A stretch of DNA of 64,000 bases from the NCBI RefSeq assembly GCF_000514775.1, contig NZ_AZWO01000029.1, positions 1 to 64,000 of the forward strand, in the 5' to 3' direction. A program made the position numbers and the translations under genes. The DNA is from Salinispora pacifica CNR114 (lineage in GTDB: Bacteria > Actinomycetota > Actinomycetes > Mycobacteriales > Micromonosporaceae). Within the stretch, counting starts at the first letter, position 1. Every line of letters starts with the position of its first letter. The notes under the pieces are model-generated. The model searched no databases. It worked only from the letters and a program-made list of their open reading frames with translations, and was not told where the DNA came from. Below are positions 29,024-37,247 of the stretch, one piece after another.

Positions 29024-29560
29024 GTGCTGTTTCCCTACACCGAATCGCGACGAATAGCGTTGCGGCCGGCCGGCGCCGCCGACGGGACCCAGGCGTACCG
29101 GGTCCTTTTCCGGGCCGGACGTGCGAACCTGCCGCTTCTCGACCAGTTCTGTGAGAGCTTCGGCCGCCGGCTCGCCGCCTGTTTCCTCATCCACCGCGTC
29201 GACGGCGACGACGCGCCGATCGGGCTGGGCACGCTGTCGGACCTCAGCCCGGCGGGCCACCTGCGCGCCGAAGTGGTGCTGACCCCGGGTCAGCCGGAGG
29301 AGCTGCTCGGCGAGGCGAGCGCATTGATCGTCAACTTCGCCTTCGCGATGTGGCGTACCCGCAAGGTCTACCTGCACGCGAACGACGCCGACCCGGCGAG
29401 CGTCGGCTTCGGCGGGGAGCACGCCGCGTTGGCCCGGGCCGAGGCGGTGCTGGAGAAGCACACGTTCGGCCAGGGCCGGCTGTGGGACGTCCACGTGTTC
29501 GCGGTCCACCGCGAGCAGTGGGACACCACCGGCGTGGACCTGCTCAAGCAGCTCGTCTGA
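29024..29560 (+). CDS. GNAT-like acetyltransferase, paralogue 1
   Basis: The product is 178 residues from GTG 29024 (GAGG 9 bases upstream). It opens LFPYTESRRIALRPAG and continues with a GNAT-like pattern (ADGTQAYRVLF, then GLGTLSDLSPAGHLRAEVVL and NFAFAMW...KVYLHAND). It is clearly related to the protein at 53510-54067, which opens IFPHTESRRIAL and has the matching segments. The usual acetyl-CoA Q/RxxGxG/A loop is not obvious, so catalysis is uncertain. It heads the sugar operon B, directly before the aminotransferase, so N-acylation of an amino sugar is a possible role. Confidence 0.6.
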   Translation: MLFPYTESRRIALRPAGAADGTQAYRVLFRAGRANLPLLDQFCESFGRRLAACFLIHRVDGDDAPIGLGTLSDLSPAGHLRAEVVLTPGQPEELLGEASALIVNFAFAMWRTRKVYLHANDADPASVGFGGEHAALARAEAVLEKHTFGQGRLWDVHVFAVHREQWDTTGVDLLKQLV

Positions 29561-29623
29561 TCCGTTCAATCCGCCCATCGGAGTGCCGACGCGGGACTCC
29601 CGGCCTGGAGGTGAAGCGCCGAG

Positions 29624-30733
29624 ATGACCCTTAATGTGTGGGGTTACTTGTCGGAGTACGAGAAGGAGCGCGACGACATCCTGAACGCCGTCGACACGGT
29701 GTTCAGCTCCGGCACGCTTGTGCTCGGGCCGAGCGTCGCCGCCTTCGAGCAGGAGTTCGCCGCCTACCACGGGGTGCCGCACTGCGTGGGTGTGGACAAC
29801 GGCACCAACGCGATCGTCCTGGGCCTGCGGGCCCTGGGCGTCGGGCCCGGCGACGAGGTGGTGACGGTGTCGAACACCGCGGCGCCGACCGTGGTGGCGA
29901 TCGACGCGGTCGGGGCCACCCCGGTCTTCGTCGACGTGGACCCGGACACCTACCTGATGGACGTGGCGCAGGTCGACGCCGCGTTGACCGCACGGACCCG
30001 CTGCCTGCTGCCGGTGCACCTCTACGGCCAGTGCGTCGACCTGGCCCCGCTGGAGGCCGTCGCGGCGCGCCACGGCCTGCCGATCCTGGAGGACTGCGCG
30101 CAGGCGCACGGCGCCCGCCAGCACGGCCGGATCGCCGGCTCGACGGGTCTGGCCGCCGCGTTCTCCTTCTATCCCACCAAGGTCCTCGGCGCCTACGGTG
30201 ATGGCGGCGCGGTCCTCACCACCGACGCGGAGACCGACGCCGCGCTGCGGCGGCTGCGGTACTACGGGATGGAGCGCCAGTACCACGTCACCTCCACGCC
30301 CGGCTACAACAGCCGGCTGGACGCGGTGCAGGCGGAGATCCTGCGCCGCAAGCTGACCCGGCTCGACGACTACGTCGCCGGCCGGCGGGCGATCGCCGAT
30401 CGGTACGCCGAGGCCCTCGCCGACACCGACGTCGTGGTGCCGGTGACCGCGCCGGGGAACGAGCACGTGTACTACGTCTACGTCGTCCGGCACCCCCGGC
30501 GCGACAAGATCATCGAGGCGATGCAGGCCCACGACGTCGCGTTGAACGTCAGCTACCGCTGGCCGGTGCACACCCAGACCGGCTTCGCCCACCTCGGGGT
30601 GCGCCCCGGGGCGCTGCCGGTGACCGAGGCGCTCGCCGACGAGATCTTCTCGCTGCCCATGTTCCCGTCGCTCGCCGTCGACGAGCAGGAACGGTTCATC
30701 GACACGTTCAAGACGGTGCTGGCGCGGATTTGA
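29624..30733 (+). CDS. NDP-hexose aminotransferase (DegT/DnrJ/EryC1/StrS family)
   Basis: The product is 369 residues. It installs an amino group on a keto-sugar using PLP. The PLP lysine lies in SFYPTKVLGAYGDGGA near residue 186; other family marks are DNGTNAIVLGLRALG, EDCAQAHGA and GYNSRLDAVQAEIL. ATG 29624 follows GGAGGTGAAG. It resembles the EvaB type acting at C-3 after the 2,3-dehydratase encoded next. With the C-methyltransferase at 39335 this points to a vancosamine-like branched amino sugar; the exact position aminated is inferred. Confidence 0.9.
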   Translation: MTLNVWGYLSEYEKERDDILNAVDTVFSSGTLVLGPSVAAFEQEFAAYHGVPHCVGVDNGTNAIVLGLRALGVGPGDEVVTVSNTAAPTVVAIDAVGATPVFVDVDPDTYLMDVAQVDAALTARTRCLLPVHLYGQCVDLAPLEAVAARHGLPILEDCAQAHGARQHGRIAGSTGLAAAFSFYPTKVLGAYGDGGAVLTTDAETDAALRRLRYYGMERQYHVTSTPGYNSRLDAVQAEILRRKLTRLDDYVAGRRAIADRYAEALADTDVVVPVTAPGNEHVYYVYVVRHPRRDKIIEAMQAHDVALNVSYRWPVHTQTGFAHLGVRPGALPVTEALADEIFSLPMFPSLAVDEQERFIDTFKTVLARI

Positions 30734-30767
30734 GCCGGCCCGGCCGACGAGGACAGGAGGAGCGGAG

Positions 30768-32198
30768 ATGACGCGGCTCGCGGTTGCGGGTGACCGTACC
30801 GCCGGCGCCGGCCGGACCTGGCCGGACGCGGGCGCCGCCGACGACGGGGCGCTGGTGTCCCTGCGGCAGTTCGCCGCCTGGTGGGACGAGCGCCACCGCG
30901 CCGGGCGGTTCCGGGTCGACCGGATCCCGTTCGACGCGCTCGACTCCTGGTCGTTCGAGCCCCGCACCGGCAACCTCGGGCACGCCAGCGGCCGGTTCTT
31001 CACCATCGAGGGCCTGCGGGTCCGCGACAGCGGCGTCGACGGCTGGTCCCAACCGGTCATCAACCAGCCGGAGATCGGCATCCTGGGCATCGTCGTCAAG
31101 GAGTTCAACGGCGTCCTGCACTGCCTCATGCAGGCGAAGATGGAGCCCGGGAACGTCAACACCCTGCAGCTGTCGCCGACGGTGCAGGCCACCCGGAGCA
31201 ACTACACCCAGGTGCACCACGGCACCGGCACCCGCTACCTGGAGCACTTCGTCGGGGCGCAGCGCGGCCAGGTCCTCGTCGACGTGCTGCAGTCCGAGCA
31301 GGGGGCCTGGTTCTGGCGCAAGCGCAACCGCAACATGGTGGTGCTGGTGACCGGCGACGTGCCGGTGCACGAGGACTACTGCTGGTTGACGCCGGCTCAG
31401 ATACGCGAGCTGATGGGCGTCGACAACCTGGTCAACATGGACGCCCGCACGGTGCTGTCGTGCATGCCGTTCGCGCAGCCCCGGGAGGACGAGGCGGTCA
31501 CCGGCGACGAGTTCCGCGACGCGCTGGTCCGCTCCTACCAGTACCAACCGCAGGCCGCGCCGGTCGGGCCGCTGCACAACCCCGGCGCGATCCTCAGCTG
31601 GTTCACCGAGGCGAAGACCCGGTGCGACTGGACGGCCCGGCTGGTGCCGCTGGGCGAGGTGGCGCGGTGGTCCCGCACCGCCGACGAGATCCGGCACGAC
31701 GAGGGCCGGCACTTCGGCATCATCGCGGTGCGGGTGGAGGCCGGCACCCGCGAGGTGCGCCAGTGGACCCAGCCGCTGCTGAGCCCGCGGGGCCAGGGCC
31801 GCGCGGTGTTCCTGGTCCGCCCGATCCAGGGGGTGCTGCACCTGCTGGTGCAGGCCCGACCCGAGTACGGGCTGATGGACATGGTGGAGATGGCCCCGAC
31901 GGTGCAGCTGCTGTCGGACTCCCCGGTGGGGGAGATCGCCGACCCGTTCCCGCGGGACCTGATGGCCGCCGGGACGGCCCGGGTGCGCTATGACAACCTC
32001 CTGTCGGAGGAGGGTGGGCGGTTCCACCACGCCCTGACCCGCTACCAGATCATCGAGGTGAGCGAGGACGTGCCGCTCGACGTGCCGCCGCAGTACTGCT
32101 GGATGACCGTCCGTCAGCTCACCGACCTGCTCCGGCATGGCCACTACCTCAACATCGAAGCGCGTAGCCTGCTGGCCTGCCTGCCCAGCATGTGCTGA
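30768..32198 (+). CDS. NDP-hexose 2,3-dehydratase
   Basis: The product is 476 residues and removes the C-2 hydroxyl of NDP-4-keto-6-deoxyglucose (EvaA/TylX3/DnmT family). The protein is an internal duplication, as usual: the segment YCWLTPAQIRELM...NMDARTVLSCMP in the first half recurs as YCWMTVRQLTDLL...NIEARSLLACLP at the C-terminus, and EVEAG/VQ(A/L) blocks pair likewise. It starts 34 bases after the aminotransferase, with AGGAGGAGCGG before ATG 30768. It makes the 2-deoxy sugars of the pathway. Confidence 0.93.
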   Translation: MTRLAVAGDRTAGAGRTWPDAGAADDGALVSLRQFAAWWDERHRAGRFRVDRIPFDALDSWSFEPRTGNLGHASGRFFTIEGLRVRDSGVDGWSQPVINQPEIGILGIVVKEFNGVLHCLMQAKMEPGNVNTLQLSPTVQATRSNYTQVHHGTGTRYLEHFVGAQRGQVLVDVLQSEQGAWFWRKRNRNMVVLVTGDVPVHEDYCWLTPAQIRELMGVDNLVNMDARTVLSCMPFAQPREDEAVTGDEFRDALVRSYQYQPQAAPVGPLHNPGAILSWFTEAKTRCDWTARLVPLGEVARWSRTADEIRHDEGRHFGIIAVRVEAGTREVRQWTQPLLSPRGQGRAVFLVRPIQGVLHLLVQARPEYGLMDMVEMAPTVQLLSDSPVGEIADPFPRDLMAAGTARVRYDNLLSEEGGRFHHALTRYQIIEVSEDVPLDVPPQYCWMTVRQLTDLLRHGHYLNIEARSLLACLPSMC

Positions 32199-32224
32199 GC
32201 GCCGGCCGGGACGAAGGAGCGACT

Positions 32225-33379
32225 GTGCGCCTGCTTTTCACCACCGCGCCCCTGCATGGGCACTTCTATCCGCTGGCGCAGGTGGCCTGGGCGGCCCGGG
32301 CCGGCGGGCACGAGGTGCTCGTGGCCGTGCCGGACGACTTCGTCGCGACGGTGCTCGCGGCCGGGTTGCCGGTGGCGTCCTGCGGCCCGGCGGTGGACCT
32401 GGCCGGTCGGCTCGCGGCGCCCGACGCGCCGCCGCACGGCAGCGCCGAACGGCGGTACGCCACCGGTCGGGCGTTGGGCCGGGTGGCGGCGTCGTCGCTG
32501 CCCGGCATGACGGCCGTGGTGACGCACTGGGCGCCGGACCTGGTGGTCAGCGAGCGGACCGAGTTCGCCGGACCGCTTGCCGCGGCGGCTGCCGGCGTCG
32601 CGCACGTGGAGTACCGGTGGGGCGTCGCGCCGCTTGTGGAGTACCGGGCCGGGGCGGTGGCCGAGCTGGCCCACGCCGGCGCCGGCGAGCCGCCGGACCC
32701 GGTTGAGGTGTTCAGCCCGTGGCCGGCGACGCTGCGGCCGGCTCACCCGGCGGCACGCAGCATCCGCGACGTGGCGTACAACGGCGCGGCGTTCCTGCCG
32801 GGGTGGTTGCTGCGGCCGCGCACCCGGCCGCGGATCTGCGTGACCCTGGGCACCCTGGTGCCCCGGCTGGGCGGCGCGACCGGCCCGGACGTGGCGGGGT
32901 GGGTGCGTGGGCTGGCCGGGCTCGACGTCGAGGTGCTGGTCGCGGCCGACGAGGGGACGGCCCCGGCGTGGGGGCCGCTGCCCGACGGCGTTCGCGTCGG
33001 CCGGTTGCCGCTGGGGCAGGTGCTGCCGGCGTGCGACGTGCTGGTGAACCACGGCGGCCAGGGCACGGTGCTGGCCGCGCTCGGCGCCGGCTGCCCCCAG
33101 TTGTGCCTGCCGCAGTTCGACGATCAGTTCGACAACGCCCGGGCCGTGACCCGGGCGGGCGCCGGGCTGACGCTGCAAACGGGGGAGGCGACGCCGGAGG
33201 CGGTCACCGAGCTCGGCCGTCGGCTCCTGCACGACTCCCGTCACGTCCGCGACGCGCGGCGGATCGCCGCGGAGATCGCGACGCATCCGTCACCGGTCGA
33301 GGTCTCCGACGAGCTGGTGAAGTTGGCGGCGCCCGGCGTGGGCGCCATGAGGTCCGGTCCGTTGCCGAAGCGAGGTTGA
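32225..33379 (+). CDS. GT1-family glycosyltransferase (first of four)
   Basis: The product is 384 residues from GTG 32225 (GGAG 6 bases upstream). The opening RLLFTTAPLHGHFYPLAQVAWAA and the C-terminal donor site VLVNHGGQGTVLAALGAGCPQLCLP are those of antibiotic macrolide/aglycone glycosyltransferases with GT-B fold. It is more compact than, and divergent from, the three tandem transferases at 48579-52427. It sits inside sugar operon B and ends overlapping the epimerase start, so it may attach the sugar made by this operon. Acceptor unknown. Confidence 0.88.
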   Translation: MRLLFTTAPLHGHFYPLAQVAWAARAGGHEVLVAVPDDFVATVLAAGLPVASCGPAVDLAGRLAAPDAPPHGSAERRYATGRALGRVAASSLPGMTAVVTHWAPDLVVSERTEFAGPLAAAAAGVAHVEYRWGVAPLVEYRAGAVAELAHAGAGEPPDPVEVFSPWPATLRPAHPAARSIRDVAYNGAAFLPGWLLRPRTRPRICVTLGTLVPRLGGATGPDVAGWVRGLAGLDVEVLVAADEGTAPAWGPLPDGVRVGRLPLGQVLPACDVLVNHGGQGTVLAALGAGCPQLCLPQFDDQFDNARAVTRAGAGLTLQTGEATPEAVTELGRRLLHDSRHVRDARRIAAEIATHPSPVEVSDELVKLAAPGVGAMRSGPLPKRG

Positions 33380-34008
33380 TGACTGTGTCGAAGATGACGA
33401 TCACCGAGATGGAGATCCCGAACGCCTACCGGATCCAGCCGGAGCGGCACCTCGACCGGCGCGGCTACTTCTTCGAGGCGTTGCGGGAGGAGCAGTTGTC
33501 CGCCACGATCGGCTACCCGTTCCGGCTGGGGCAGGTCAACTACTCGTCGAGTCGCCGCAACACGGTGCGGGGCATCCACGGCACGTCGCTGCCGCCAGGG
33601 CAGGCCAAGCTGGTCACCTGTGTGCGCGGCGCGGTGCTCGACGTGGTGGTGGACCTGCGGATCGGGTCGCCGACATACGGCCGGTTCGAGGTCACCCACC
33701 AGGAGGCGGACTCCGGCACGGCGGTGTACCTGGCCGACGGGCTGGGCCACGCGTTCCTGGCGCTGACCGACGACGCGATCATGAGCTACCTGTGCTCCGA
33801 GGAGTTCGTGCCCGGCACGATGATCGAGATCAACCCGTTGGATCCGGAGATCGGCATCACCTGGTCGGTGACCAAGGAGCCGATCATGTCCGACAAGGAC
33901 GCCGCCGCGCCGTCGTTGGCCGAGGCGGCGGCGGCCGGCAGGCTGCCGAGCTACGACGAGTGCCTCACGCACTACGCGGCGCTGAAGGCGAGCCCGGCGC
34001 CGCGCTGA
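33379..34008 (+). CDS. dTDP-4-keto-6-deoxyhexose 3,5- or 5-epimerase
   Basis: The product is 209 residues, cupin fold. RmlC/EvaD family marks: HLDRRGYFFEALREEQLS near residue 20, the active-site His in NTVRGIHGTSLPPGQAKLVTCVRG, and the Tyr-containing YLCSEEFVPG. It inverts C-5 (and perhaps C-3) to give L-sugars. The ATG shares one base with the preceding stop (TGATG). An Asp/Ala-rich C-terminal extension of about 25 residues follows the core. Confidence 0.92.
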   Translation: MTVSKMTITEMEIPNAYRIQPERHLDRRGYFFEALREEQLSATIGYPFRLGQVNYSSSRRNTVRGIHGTSLPPGQAKLVTCVRGAVLDVVVDLRIGSPTYGRFEVTHQEADSGTAVYLADGLGHAFLALTDDAIMSYLCSEEFVPGTMIEINPLDPEIGITWSVTKEPIMSDKDAAAPSLAEAAAAGRLPSYDECLTHYAALKASPAPR

Positions 34009-34063
34009 CCGCCCGACGTCACCGTCCCCCCGTCCAGCCCACTGCCGAGCGGAGTCCTTGCCG

Positions 34064-35059
34064 ATGATGAGCCGCAGCACGACCGACCGGGTCCGCATGG
34101 GGGTGATGGGCTGCGCGGACATCGCCTGGCGCAAGACCCTGCCGGCGATGGTGGCGGAGCCCGCGATCCAGGTCACCGCGATCGCCAGCCGGGACCGGGG
34201 CAAGGCCGAGGTCTTCGCCGACCGGTTCTCTGGCGCGGCGGTGGAGGGTTACCAGGCCCTGCTCGACCGGGACGACGTGGACGCCGTCTACCTGCCGTTG
34301 CCGGCGCGGCTGCACGCCGAGTGGATCGAGCGCGCGCTCGCCGCCGGCAAGCACGTCCTGGTCGAGAAACCGATGACGGACAGCCGCCCGGCCACCGAGC
34401 GACTCGTCGAGATGGCCCGCGCCCGGCAACTGGTGCTGCTGGAGAACTTCATGTTCCTCTACCACTCGCAGCACTCGGCGGTGCGCAAGCTCGTCGCCGA
34501 CGGCGCCATCGGCGAGTTGCGCGCCTTCAGCAGCGCCTTCACCATCCCGCCCAAGCCGGTCGGTGACATCCGCTACCAGCAGAAGGTCGGCGGCGGGGCG
34601 TTCCTCGACTTCGGCGGTTACCCGATCCGGGCGGCGTTGCAGTTCCTCGGCGGCGACCTGCGGATCGTCGGCGCGATGTTTCGCCGCGACCCGCGACACG
34701 ACGTGGTGATGTCCGGCCACGTGCTGCTCTGCACCTCCGACGGCATCGCCGCGCAGTTGAGCTTCGGCATGGAGCACTCGTACCGCAACAGCTACAGCCT
34801 CGCCGGCAGCACCGGCCGGATCATGCTGGACCGGGTGTTCACGCCGCCCGAGACCTACCAGCCGGTGCTGCGGATCGAGCGCCAGGACCATCGCGAGGAG
34901 TTCGTCCTGCCGGTGGACCACCAGTTCGCCAACGTGGTGCGCGAGTTCGCCCGGGCGGTGCTCGACGGCGACGACCTGCGCGCGCAGCAGGAGTGGACGC
35001 TGCAGCAGGCCGACCTGATGGACCGGGTGCGCGAGGCCGCCCTCGTCGTCGACATCTAG
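34064..35059 (+). CDS. NDP-hexose 3-ketoreductase (Gfo/Idh/MocA family)
   Basis: The product is 331 residues. The N-terminal Rossmann domain is GVMGCADIAWRKTLPAM; the catalytic EKP motif appears in GKHVLVEKPMTD, followed by LLENFMFLYHSQH, typical of 3-ketoreductases such as KijD10/TylC1. It reduces the 3-keto sugar left by the 2,3-dehydratase. ATG 34064 is chosen over TTG 34058 on spacing from GGAG. It is the last gene of operon B and faces the end of the P450 gene. A second reductase type (aldo/keto, 54098) may give the other stereochemistry. Confidence 0.88.
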   Translation: MMSRSTTDRVRMGVMGCADIAWRKTLPAMVAEPAIQVTAIASRDRGKAEVFADRFSGAAVEGYQALLDRDDVDAVYLPLPARLHAEWIERALAAGKHVLVEKPMTDSRPATERLVEMARARQLVLLENFMFLYHSQHSAVRKLVADGAIGELRAFSSAFTIPPKPVGDIRYQQKVGGGAFLDFGGYPIRAALQFLGGDLRIVGAMFRRDPRHDVVMSGHVLLCTSDGIAAQLSFGMEHSYRNSYSLAGSTGRIMLDRVFTPPETYQPVLRIERQDHREEFVLPVDHQFANVVREFARAVLDGDDLRAQQEWTLQQADLMDRVREAALVVDI

Positions 35060-35107
35060 GGCCTGTTACGCAGGGGCGGTCGAGCCGCCGGCCGGACGCC
35101 CGGCGGC

Positions 35108-36268
35108 TCAGACCCGCCAGGCCACCGGCAGCCGTTCGAAGCCGTTGAGCAACTCGGCGCGGACCCGGTCGGGTACGCCGTCCGGGCGCAGTCCGGGCAG
35201 GCGGTCGAGGACCGCGCGCACCGCGGTGGTGGCCTCCAGGCGGGCCAGCGACGCGCCCAGGCAGTAGTGGACGCCGTGGCCGAAGGCGAGGTGCCGGCGC
35301 AGTTGCGCGGGCGGGCGGGTCACGTCGAACCGGTCCGGGTCGGGCCAGTGCTCCGGGTCGCGGTTGGCCGCGGCGAGCAGCGGCAGCACCTTGGCCCGCT
35401 CGGGGATGGCGACGCCGGCCAGTTCGGTGGCGCGGCCGGCGGTGCGGAACAGGCCGCGCAGCGGCGCGTCGACCCGCAGGCTCTCCTCGACGGCGGCGGC
35501 CACCAGGCCCGGGTCGCGGCGTACCAGGTCGAGCTGGTCGGGGTCGGTGAGCAGCCGGTGCACCACGTTGCCGATGAGCAGCGCCGTGGTGGAGCTGCCG
35601 GCGACCAGCAGGAACTGGCAGAAGCCGAGCAGTTCGGCGTGGCTGAGCGGACGGCCGTCGGGCTCTGCGGTCATCAGGGTGGTCAGCAGGTCCGGCGGGG
35701 GCGTGCCGCCGGCGTCCAGGTGCGCGCGGCGCCGCCGCAGGTGCGCGTCGAAGTGCAGGTGGAACGACCGGTAGGCGGGCGCGACCCGGTGGTCGAGCGA
35801 CCCGCGCGGGCGGCTCAGCCCCTCGGCCAGCGCCAGCACCCACGACCAGTAGCGCGGGGCGTGCTCGACCTCGGCGCCGAGCATCCGGCAGGTCACCGTC
35901 ATCGACAGCGGCACCGCCAGGTCGGCCATCAGGTCGGCGTGGCCGCGCGGGGCGAGGCCGTCCACCAGGGAGTCGACCAGTTCCTGGACGGAGCCGCCGA
36001 GGCCGGCGACGGCGGCCGGCCGGAACGCCGGGGCGAGCAGCGCCCGCTGGCGGGTGTGCAGCGGCGGGTCGCTGGCGACCAGGACGCCGCCGGGCTGGGC
36101 GTGGACCAGGCCGGGGCCGAGGCGCGACGGCCAGGTCGTGTCGTCGGTGAGCACCGCCCGCACGTCGCGTTCGCGGCTGATCCGGTAGTGGGGGGCGGGG
36201 TGGGCCACCGGGCAGACCGCCGGCGTCCGGCGGTCGTCGGCGGTGGGCGGCCCGGGTTCGGCGTTCAC
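35108..36268 (-). CDS. Cytochrome P450 hydroxylase
   Basis: The product is 386 residues. The heme-ligand motif FGHGVHYCLGASLAR is complete, ExxR is EESLR, and the I-helix reads LVAGSSTTA, where the usual acidic residue before TT is Ser. The GTG start overlaps the sulfotransferase stop by 4 bases (GTGA). It probably hydroxylates or cross-links the peptide or a carrier-bound residue; substrate unknown. It is a true heme protein, not the Cys-less helper (DesVIII type) that partners some glycosyltransferases. Confidence 0.9.
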   Translation of the reverse strand: MNAEPGPPTADDRRTPAVCPVAHPAPHYRISRERDVRAVLTDDTTWPSRLGPGLVHAQPGGVLVASDPPLHTRQRALLAPAFRPAAVAGLGGSVQELVDSLVDGLAPRGHADLMADLAVPLSMTVTCRMLGAEVEHAPRYWSWVLALAEGLSRPRGSLDHRVAPAYRSFHLHFDAHLRRRRAHLDAGGTPPPDLLTTLMTAEPDGRPLSHAELLGFCQFLLVAGSSTTALLIGNVVHRLLTDPDQLDLVRRDPGLVAAAVEESLRVDAPLRGLFRTAGRATELAGVAIPERAKVLPLLAAANRDPEHWPDPDRFDVTRPPAQLRRHLAFGHGVHYCLGASLARLEATTAVRAVLDRLPGLRPDGVPDRVRAELLNGFERLPVAWRV

Positions 36269-37230
36269 TCGTAGCCGTACTGCTGGAGGATGTCGCCGAA
36301 CTGTTCGGTGAACCGGGCCAGGTTCCGGGCGGTGAACCGGTCCCGCCAGCCGCCACTGCGGCCCTGGTGGAAGCTCCACGCGTCGGGGTTGTAGACCCGA
36401 TCGGCGATCGCCTCGGCGTCGCTGTCGGACCCGATGTGCCGCAGGACGTCGTTGACCGCCGCGACCTGCCGCTCCCGGGTGCCGCCGCCGCGGGGGCCGA
36501 TCAGGTCCTCGTAGCGGACCTTGCACACGCCGGGGTGGTGGAGCATCCAGAGCGCCTTCTCGAACTGGTCGCGGGCCAGGAAGGACGGGTCCCGCAACGC
36601 GTAGTCGATCTTCTCTTCCCAGGTGTTCTTGCTGGCCAGGATCCGGCTGAAGATGTCGGCCTCGTAGAAGTTGCCATACCCCTCGCGGGTGCGCCCCTCC
36701 AGGAAATTGATCATGGAGACGACCGTGTCGCGCGGATCCCGGTAGTTGAGGATCAGCGGCGGCGAGGCGGTCTCCACCCACTCGCTGAGGAAGCTGCCGT
36801 CCACCCGGTGGATGTCGAGCTCGTGCAGGATCCAGCACAGACCGTCGGGGGTGTCGGCGAACCGGGTGTACGGCAGGTAGGGGTTGGTGACGAAGTCCGC
36901 GGCCACGTCGAGGCGGGTCTGGCCGTACCGGTTGACCAGCTGCTGCCCGAGTCGCTGCTGCCAGTGCCACGTCAGCGCCGACCACGCCTGGTCGGTGACG
37001 TCGGCGAACCGGGCGGTGCCGCGCAGCGCCAGCAGGTCGTCGTGGTCGCCCTTCGCCAGCACCAGGGCGGCGATCGCGGCGCGCTGCTCGTCGTCGAACT
37101 CCGGCACCGTACGCGGCCCGGGACGGGGCACGCCGACGATGCGGTAACCCATCTCCAGCATCAGTTCCTGCATCAGGTGGGTGCCTGACTTCTGGAACGA
37201 GATGACCATGGTGCGCGGTGCGTGGCTCAT
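36265..37230 (-). CDS. PAPS-dependent sulfotransferase
   Basis: The product is 321 residues. The 5'-phosphosulfate loop is ISFQKSGTHLMQEL near residue 12, the 3'-phosphate site is YRDPRDTVVSMINFL (family pattern RDPRDxxxS), and the C-terminal part KVRYEDLIG...GGWRDRFTARNL matches the family pattern ending GxxGxWK(N/D)xF. The start follows ACAGGAG. It transfers sulfate to a hydroxyl or nitrogen. Operon C groups it with a carbamoyltransferase and a P450, so it is a tailoring step; N-sulfonation is discussed as a hypothesis in the findings. Confidence 0.88.
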   Translation of the reverse strand: MSHAPRTMVISFQKSGTHLMQELMLEMGYRIVGVPRPGPRTVPEFDDEQRAAIAALVLAKGDHDDLLALRGTARFADVTDQAWSALTWHWQQRLGQQLVNRYGQTRLDVAADFVTNPYLPYTRFADTPDGLCWILHELDIHRVDGSFLSEWVETASPPLILNYRDPRDTVVSMINFLEGRTREGYGNFYEADIFSRILASKNTWEEKIDYALRDPSFLARDQFEKALWMLHHPGVCKVRYEDLIGPRGGGTRERQVAAVNDVLRHIGSDSDAEAIADRVYNPDAWSFHQGRSGGWRDRFTARNLARFTEQFGDILQQYGYE

Positions 37231-37247
37231 CGATCCGGCTCCTGTCG

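Noticed and set aside
35108..36268. P450 as the heme-free activator for the glycosyltransferases
   Set aside because: The heme cysteine and ExxR are intact, unlike DesVIII-type helper proteins.
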